Assembly (NCBI GenBank): GCA_964617825.1
Contig: CAZTWL010000002.1
Coordinates: 163,125-227,124, forward strand
Direction of reading: 5' to 3'
DNA: 64,000 bases
DNA from: VSJD01 sp964617825
GTDB taxonomy: Bacteria > Verrucomicrobiota > Kiritimatiellia > JAAZAB01
Shown here: one piece after another, positions 59,501-64,000 of the stretch
Position numbering within the stretch: position 1 is the first letter of the stretch
Layout of the letters: each line of letters starts with the position of its first letter
The notes under the pieces: model-generated
Database searches by the model: none
What the model was told of the DNA's origin: nothing
What the model saw: only the letters and a program-made list of their open reading frames with translations
Translations under genes and position numbers: made by a program

Positions 59501-61024
59501 TCCGCCGCAGGATTCACATTCGCGCCGCACCCGGAGCGGCAGTTGCATGTGGCCGTCACCGCCGGCAGTTTCCGGATCGAGCCCGAATGGCAATACATGG
59601 TTCATCATCCCGTGGAAGCCGAACGCGGCCTGCAGGCCGATTCCGATTTGTTCAGTCCCGGTTACTTCAGTTGTCCCCTGCCCGGAAACGCCACGGTGAC
59701 ATTGCTGGCGCAAATTTTGACGCCGTCGGAAAACGTGCGCCTGGCGCCGGCAAAACCGGAGGAAAGCCGCAGCCTCCCGCCGGCGGATGCGCCGCTCGCG
59801 GACATCCTCGATCGCGCTATGCAGCAGTTTATCGTCCGGCGGGGCGCGCATAAAACCGTAATTGCCGGTTATCCCTGGTTCCTCGACTGGGGACGCGACA
59901 CTTTTATCTGCGCGCGCGGCTTGATCGCCTCCGGCCGCCTGGACGAGGTCAAGGCCATCCTCAAACAGTTTGCGGCGTTCGAGGAGGGCGGCACGCTGCC
60001 GAACATGATTCACGGCAACGATGCCCGTAACCGGGACACATCCGATGCGCCCTTGTGGTTCATTGTCGCCTGTGCGGACATCTGCCGTCTAACGAACCAG
60101 CCAGGCTCACCATCCCCGGCTCCCGGCAAAACGGAGAAGAATCTGCTGGCAGAAATATGCGGCAAACGGACCCTGCGCCAGGTGCTGGAATCCATTGCCG
60201 AAGGCTGTCGGCGGGGCACTTCCAACGGCATTCGCATGGACCCGCAGAGCGGCTTGATTTTCAGTCCGGCCCACTTCACTTGGATGGATACTAATCACCC
60301 CGCCGGCTCACCCCGCGAAGGCTACCCCATCGAAATCCAGGCGCTCTGGTTTGCGGCCCTGTTGTTCCTGGCCGGCTTGGAAAAACGCGCAACGCCCTGG
60401 CGGGAACTGGCCGGCCGCGTGCAAGGATCCATTCACAAATATTTCTGGAACGAAACACGCGGCTATTTTGCCGATTGCCTGCATGCGCGCGCGGGCCAAA
60501 GTGCCGCGCAGGCGATACCCGACGACGCCCTGCGGCCCAATCAGCTCCTGGCCTTGACCTTGGGCGCCGTGAACGAGAAAGCCATCGGCGCACGCGTGCT
60601 GGATGCCTGCGCGGAATTGCTGGTGCCCGGCGCCATCCGCACGCTTGCCAACCGGCCGGTGGAATATGCCCAGCCCATCGTGCGCGATGGCCGCCTGCTC
60701 AACGATCCCATACGGCCTTACTGGGGGCGATACGAGGGCGATGAAGATACGCGCCGCAAACCGGCCTATCACAACGGCACGGCATGGACCTGGCTTTTCC
60801 CATCGTTCTGCGAAGCCTGGGTCACGGTGCATGGCGGCGCTGGACGCTCCGCGGCGCTGGCATGGCTGGGCAGCAGCGCCAAGCTCATGCGCCACGGTTG
60901 TTTGGGCCAGATTCCGGAAATTGTGGATGGCGATTACCCCCATACGCAGCGCGGTTGCGACGCCCAAGCCTGGGGCGTGACCGAACTGTACCGCGTCTTG
61001 AAAAAACTTGATTCGCAGGATTGA
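56573..61024 (+). CDS. Bifunctional glycogen debranching enzyme (GH13-like plus amylo-1,6-glucosidase domain)
   Basis: The 1483-residue protein unites both debranching activities, as in eukaryotic AGL. After an N-terminal b-domain, residues about 190-480 form an a-amylase-type barrel with DIAINHTG near 269, GFRCDAGY near 339 (nucleophile Asp), LLEGLGG near 372 (acid Glu) and FAETHDNNR near 427, matching GH13 regions I-IV; this half would be the 4-a-glucanotransferase. Residues about 1080-1480 form the glucosidase domain, with YPWFLDWGRDTFICARGL near 1100, GNDARNRDTSDAPLWF and HFTWMDTNHPAGSPREGYPIEIQALW. It is cytoplasmic. A lactonase gene follows. Confidence 0.88.
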   Translation: MNIHLAQTPSPGQHRLAFCGDMLEFTLRLSRPERGEARLRTNIGHVETARREIIREAAEHQKRLAEDWFDIPMTRVDDQLYRLTLPLLEPGHFEAKALFLPEDSNQPYWPEGTNTVINVHPAEYCCANSIYNAFVRQFGQEPEGHSVTSANRRVAGRRPQLAFTPDQAKGIQALQAHEYAVIPPSGTFRDVIRQLDFIIGRLQCRSLMLLPIHPTPTVYGRMGTFGSPYAALDFMDVDPALAEFDTKATPLEQFGELVDAVHARGARLFLDIAINHTGWAAKIHAEHPDWLMRESDGTIRSPGAWGVVWSDLTEINHQHVALWHYLAEVFLTWCRRGVDGFRCDAGYMIPVSAWEFIVATVRREFPDTLFLLEGLGGKIETTTTLLNIANLNWAYSELFQNYDRRQIEAYLPGAIRISETDGLLVHFAETHDNNRLASRSLPYARMRTALAALCSSNGAFAFANGVEWHATEKIDVHGRSSLAWGADENQVDRITRLNCILQTHPAFFAGAQLRLIHQGQDNSIAFLRTVPSSDRRLLILVNLDDSAVQPVAWNPNDVSPANGKLIDLLTGRVLSIAPHLTGNGISSADGLAHLDLEPAEVLCLSPDSRDYDLILAAESRSRIPEAGQHKDLPPAVVQRQGLRAKALEIVKFCRDLEDFSALDPNHLAKELAQDPVAFCHRQDAPGMAPRVVAWEWPRDLTREVMIPPHHFLYLRATVPFRAQIEEGKRVIRQAHSLPMVDGHHFILFCPGAARHEMHPGRLSLSVYEPERTRHAVAPLLFLPPGNALRAPLACTHKDMIDALPMVLSTNGRGGMLRAPVRWAEVRSRYDALLAGNLNPDYPEDRRIMLTRCRAWLVFQGYSQDITIDRLQAFHLDANAGFWRFRVPFGFGQPVLLDIRAEMIAGENAMRLTFRRLPCAPGENCLADDKSVQLIIRPDIEDRSFHEDTKAYLGPERDWPRAVSLDPGSMQNRDGAPSAAGFTFAPHPERQLHVAVTAGSFRIEPEWQYMVHHPVEAERGLQADSDLFSPGYFSCPLPGNATVTLLAQILTPSENVRLAPAKPEESRSLPPADAPLADILDRAMQQFIVRRGAHKTVIAGYPWFLDWGRDTFICARGLIASGRLDEVKAILKQFAAFEEGGTLPNMIHGNDARNRDTSDAPLWFIVACADICRLTNQPGSPSPAPGKTEKNLLAEICGKRTLRQVLESIAEGCRRGTSNGIRMDPQSGLIFSPAHFTWMDTNHPAGSPREGYPIEIQALWFAALLFLAGLEKRATPWRELAGRVQGSIHKYFWNETRGYFADCLHARAGQSAAQAIPDDALRPNQLLALTLGAVNEKAIGARVLDACAELLVPGAIRTLANRPVEYAQPIVRDGRLLNDPIRPYWGRYEGDEDTRRKPAYHNGTAWTWLFPSFCEAWVTVHGGAGRSAALAWLGSSAKLMRHGCLGQIPEIVDGDYPHTQRGCDAQAWGVTELYRVLKKLDSQD

Positions 61025-61194
61025 TGCATGGGATATTTTTTTCACGCTGGTCCAGGAGTCCGGCATTTTACCAAGAAGATCGATCCCGAGACTGGAAAAC
61101 TGCATTACGCGGTTGCGTCAGCAACCTCTTGGCCACGGATTGAATCCTCGCCCTCACGGGTGCAGCGGCACGGAATCCATCGACTGACGAACAC

Positions 61195-62343
61195 ATGAAC
61201 ATGGACAAATATCACATGAAAAACCAATCGTTAAAACGCAACAATCCGGACGTTGGCGCGCCCGCCTGCCCGGTCCTGGTCTATTTCGGCACACACTTCG
61301 GGCCCCCAAACCAAGGTGTTTATCTAAGCCGTTTCGACGAAGCCACGGGGCAGCTCAGCACACCGGAACTGGCGGCGGACGTGGTCAATCCATCTTTCAT
61401 GGCCTTTCACCCGACTCGCGCGCTGCTCTATACCGTCAGCCTGATGAAACAGGCAAATGGCACGACCGCCGGAGCGGTCAGCGCCTTTTCATTTTGTTCG
61501 GAGACCGGCAAACTAACGCGGTTGAACCAAGTTGCTTCCGGCGGCACAGGGCCCTGCCACCTCATCGTGGACCGAACGGGCCAATGCGTGCTCGTGGCTA
61601 ATTATAGCTCCGGCAGCGTCGCGGCGATTGCCGTCCGGCCGGATGGTTGTCTTGTGGATAAAGCCGCCGTCAGCCAGCATGCCGGCGCAAGCGTTGACCC
61701 CGTGCGCCAGGAAGGTCCGCATGTGCATTCCGTCAATCTCGATGCCGCCAATCGCTTGGCCTTTGTTGCCGACCTGGGGCTCGATAAGATCTTCATTTAT
61801 CGATTCGATCCCGAAAAGGCGACCCTCACGCCGCACGATTTGCCGGCAATCGCGGTCAAGCCCGGTTCCGGTCCGCGCCATTTGGCCTGGCACTCCTCCG
61901 GCCGTTTCGCCTATGTCAGCAACGAGCTGAGCAACACCGTCTCCGTTTTTCGCCATGATCCGGAACGCGGGCTGCTCACCGAGCTGCAGACAATCTCCAC
62001 CTTGCCCTCTGGCATCCAAGCGCAGAACACCGTCGCCGAAATTCAAATCCATCCCTCCGGCCGGTTCCTGTATGTTTCCAACCGCGGCCACGACAGCTTG
62101 GCGGTTTTCGCCCTGGACCGGGAAGCGGGTACCCTGACGCCGGTAGCAATCGAACCCTGCGGCGGCCATTGGCCACGGCACTTTGCATTCGATGCCGCCG
62201 GCAATTGGATGCTGGTAGCCAACGAGCGCGCGGACAGCATCACAGTCTTGCGCGTGGACCAGACCACCGGCCGGCTGCAATTCACCGGTCAGAGCGTGAC
62301 CGTCCCCGCGCCCGTTTGCGTAAAATTTCTGCCGCGTCCCTGA
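61195..62343 (+). CDS. Lactonase (6-phosphogluconolactonase, YbhE-type b-propeller) family protein
   Basis: The 382-residue protein is a seven-bladed propeller of the YbhE/lactonase family: VYLSRFDEATGQLS, NPSFMAFHPTRALLYTV, GTGPCHLIVDRTGQCVLVANYSSGSV, GPHVHSVNLDAANRLAFVADLGLDKIFIYRF, GSGPRHLAWHSSGRFAYVSNELSNTV and the final WPRHFAFDAAGNWMLVANERADSI. Members hydrolyse 6-phosphogluconolactone in the pentose phosphate pathway, though some act on other lactones or are regulatory. No signal peptide is evident. ATGs at 61195, 61201 and 61216 all lie in frame; the exact start is uncertain. It lies 170 bases after the debranching enzyme gene. Confidence 0.85.
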   Translation: MNMDKYHMKNQSLKRNNPDVGAPACPVLVYFGTHFGPPNQGVYLSRFDEATGQLSTPELAADVVNPSFMAFHPTRALLYTVSLMKQANGTTAGAVSAFSFCSETGKLTRLNQVASGGTGPCHLIVDRTGQCVLVANYSSGSVAAIAVRPDGCLVDKAAVSQHAGASVDPVRQEGPHVHSVNLDAANRLAFVADLGLDKIFIYRFDPEKATLTPHDLPAIAVKPGSGPRHLAWHSSGRFAYVSNELSNTVSVFRHDPERGLLTELQTISTLPSGIQAQNTVAEIQIHPSGRFLYVSNRGHDSLAVFALDREAGTLTPVAIEPCGGHWPRHFAFDAAGNWMLVANERADSITVLRVDQTTGRLQFTGQSVTVPAPVCVKFLPRP

Positions 62344-62481
62344 GCTTCAGCCAGCCATCCTATATCGACGGGCCGGTGGAATTCATCCTTTGGCGCACTC
62401 CGCAGCCTGTAATAGGCTTTCCAGATCGTCCTTTTTCATGCTTGCATTCGGGCCGCCGATTTTCTACCGTCTGTCTGCGTT

Positions 62482-62554
<73 letters not shown>

Positions 62555-62567
62555 CTCCCCCAATTCC

Positions 62568-62598
62568 GGGTGCTTTCATTTTGAAAGCACCCATTTTT
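62568..62598 (+). terminator. Intrinsic terminator of tRNA-Lys
   Basis: A perfect 10-bp stem GGGTGCTTTC/GAAAGCACCC (62568-62577 and 62583-62592) with loop ATTTT is followed by ATTTTTG, a strong rho-independent terminator just after the tRNA gene. Confidence 0.85.
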
Positions 62599-62810
62599 GT
62601 CCATATCCTGCCAATCTTTTTCCTGATTTCGGTAAAAAATGGTCATCCAATCCTGTTTTGACCTATTTTAGGCTACCGAGCCATTCGTGGGAGCAAAACC
62701 ATTTCCAATCGACACGGGAAGGCAAATAATCTCGCAATTCATACCTAGAGCTGATATCATTCAAATGAAATTATATAGATGATACGAAAACGCAATGGAG
62801 GACAACGCTC

Positions 62811-63224
62811 ATGAAAGTTATGTTCTGCCTAATTGGAATAATGCTGTTACCGTTTTCATTGGTCTATGGTGAAGAGGAGGTCAAAATGCAGAATGTGTTT
62901 GAAAATATTCCATATCAGGATGAGGGTATGGGACGGAGGGAGTTGGTATCGGAAATGCCCCTGTTGATGATGCAGGTGGCCTTGAAGCCAGGGCAGTCTG
63001 TCCCCCAGCATAACGCCAATTCCAATGTCCACATCCTGGTCGTCAAGGGGGAAGTCGTTATCACGCTGGAAGGGAAGGATATTGTCGCCAAGGAAGGAGC
63101 ATTGGTTCCCGTAGCCTTTAAGACGCCTATGTCCGTTGCCAATAAATCAAAGGACAAGGCTTCTTTCCTGATTATCAAGACCCCTAATCCAAGTCAGATG
63201 ACAGGGCAAATTAAGAAACAATAA
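62811..63224 (+). CDS. Cupin-fold protein with signal peptide and a possible internal start
   Basis: The 137-residue reading has a signal peptide (MKVMFCLIGIMLLPFSLVYG) and a small cupin domain: PGQSVPQHNANSNVHILVVKGEVVITLEGKDIVAKEGALVPV, with H-N-A-N-S-N-V-H in place of the usual G-x-x-x-x-x-H-x-H-x3,4-E metal motif. Two well-placed ribosome sites exist: TGGAGGACAACGCTC before ATG 62811, and GAGGAGGTCAAA before an in-frame ATG at 62886, which would give a 112-residue cytoplasmic form starting MQNVFENIPYQDEG, a start often seen in free cupins. The local GC content is lower than in the rest of the window. Confidence 0.75.
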   Translation: MKVMFCLIGIMLLPFSLVYGEEEVKMQNVFENIPYQDEGMGRRELVSEMPLLMMQVALKPGQSVPQHNANSNVHILVVKGEVVITLEGKDIVAKEGALVPVAFKTPMSVANKSKDKASFLIIKTPNPSQMTGQIKKQ

Positions 63225-63763
63225 AGGCGCCTTGGGTAGCCCTTAAAACAGGGGGATATAAGGGGAACCATTAAAGGCCCCGTCAAGAGATCATAATTCC
63301 GCTTAAGTTTCCGATCATGGAAACTGCCTTGCTTTGACGCTAATCCAACTTCCGCAGTTAACTTTGTTAGTCGTTAATAATACGACATCGACCCTCAAAG
63401 TCTTCACCACATCGCCTTTTCCAACACCCCTTGTTCCCGAACCCTCCAATTCCTTGGAAATTTATGGGACACGGCTCGTCTTATTAAAATCACCTTCCCG
63501 TGCAATCAATCCCTAATCGGGCTATACTGCATAAGTTGGGCTAAATTTCAGCGCCGATCTTCGATGCATATGAGCGGCAATGCATACGGAATAACCGAAC
63601 ACCGGGTAGCGCAGTCCAGATGATCACAGGAATTCTTCCTGCCCGGCAAGCAACGTCACCGGTTTTTTGCCAATGTATGTTATTATTTCCAACCAATAGC
63701 CTACGGCCTAAAGCCCACGCTCCCCGGCGTCCCTATGGGACGCCAGTGAAATGTGTTATATAA
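63225..63763. other. Intergenic region with a hairpin, no gene supported
   Basis: About 540 bases separate the cupin gene from the convergent flavin reductase gene. A plus-strand frame of 60 codons at 63334-63516 has no ribosome site or protein-like composition and is not called. Near 63700-63760 lies a hairpin likely serving the minus-strand gene. The segment is visibly less GC-rich than the main part of the window. Confidence 0.4.
63726..63744 (-). terminator. Hairpin beyond the flavin reductase gene end
   Basis: GGCGTCCC-TAT-GGGACGCC is a perfect 8-bp stem with a 3-base loop, about 20 bases beyond the minus-strand stop at 63764. No T-run follows on that strand, so termination would be weak or rho-dependent. 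Confidence 0.35.
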
Positions 63764-64000
63764 TCAGAGACCAGGCGGGATTTTCGAGCGCATCATTTCC
63801 TTCCGGTCCAACTTGCGCCCATCCACTATAAAAGTTCCATCGCCAACTGCGTGAATAGTTCGCTTTTCCTTTCGTGAATCATCAAAGTACGCCGCAATGC
63901 CTTCGAAGACGACGATATTGTGCTTATTGACGATGTCGACAATTTTACACTCGATATTCGCCAGGCATTCTTTTATCAAGGGCGCTTTGACATGTTTTGC
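63764..64000 (-). CDS. Flavin reductase family protein, C-terminal part (gene runs off window)
   Basis: The frame is open to the window edge on the minus strand, so only the last 78 codons are visible. The sequence AKHVKAPLIKECLANIECKI followed by VVFEGIAAYFDDSRKEKRTIHAVGDGTFIVDGRK is the C-terminal part of flavoredoxin/flavin-reductase-type FMN-binding proteins, including the H-A-V-G-D-G-x-F block. The full protein is usually near 190 residues. These reduce flavins or bind FMN as electron carriers. The codon and base composition matches the low-GC segment after the tRNA. Confidence 0.75.
   Translation of the reverse strand, partial: AKHVKAPLIKECLANIECKIVDIVNKHNIVVFEGIAAYFDDSRKEKRTIHAVGDGTFIVDGRKLDRKEMMRSKIPPGL

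Noticed and set aside
63334..63516. A 60-codon plus-strand frame in the low-GC region
   Set aside because: No ribosome site, poor codon character and no recognisable similarity.

Overview
This window looks like chromosomal DNA from a GC-rich, diderm, free-living bacterium. I place it tentatively in the PVC superphylum (Kiritimatiellota, Lentisphaerota or Verrucomicrobiota). The grounds are the mix of genes: a eukaryote-like two-domain glycogen debranching enzyme, a BspA-type leucine-rich repeat protein, FG-GAP repeat proteins, an exosortase remnant, and split GspK/GspL/GspM-like secretion genes beside a TonB/ExbB/ExbD system. This is an inference from gene content, not a marker-gene placement. 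No phage, insertion sequence, CRISPR array or rRNA operon was seen; there is one tRNA gene (Lys, CUU).

Layout. 0-6 kb: the end of a DUF2851 gene, mnmA, an Ldh_2-type dehydrogenase and a CHASE2 adenylate cyclase. 6-8.6 kb: rfbC, rfbA and rfbD for dTDP-L-rhamnose; the fourth gene, rfbB, lies at 22 kb beyond a block of glycosyltransferases. 8.6-14 kb (minus strand): an RpiR regulator followed by an L-fucose isomerase-like protein, a mannose-6-phosphate isomerase-like fusion and a ROK kinase. Two identical dyads sit at the regulator's promoter. 14-23 kb: an FG-GAP protein and a minus-strand cluster of five glycosyltransferases plus a PilP/GspC-like secreted protein, bracketed by the rhamnose genes, so a rhamnose-containing surface polysaccharide is the likely product.

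23-34.5 kb: an orphan glycosidase-like protein, a Nudix hydrolase, a YihY membrane protein, a UvrD-type helicase, and an operon of membrane protein, winged-helix regulator, second membrane protein and truncated exosortase with a clear promoter/operator, then a secreted metalloprotease. 34.7-37.2 kb: a secreted fusion of metallophosphatase, FG-GAP repeats and SGNH hydrolase. 37.5-46.4 kb: cobalamin genes (cobT, cobS, btuF-, btuC- and btuD-like), with btuD separated from btuC by a BspA-type protein and an AT-rich gene. 46.4-56.3 kb: a PUR-type nucleic-acid binder, an ElaB/YqjE-like pair, gspK-L-M, a TPR protein, gpsA and plsY, and exbB-exbD-tonB. 56.5-62.3 kb: the glycogen debranching enzyme and a 6-phosphogluconolactonase-type protein. 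62.5-64 kb: tRNA-Lys with a terminator, then a visibly less GC-rich segment with a cupin gene and the end of a flavin reductase gene.

The most unusual structure is a set of degenerate short tandem repeats (period 7 or 8). One heptanucleotide family (consensus GTCYGKC on the plus strand for minus genes) occurs inside the coding regions of three unrelated envelope proteins (BtuF-like, GspM-like, TonB), each time in the same orientation and reading frame and each time encoding a D-G-R-Q-T-T-D-like heptapeptide. Other families form intergenic inverted repeats.
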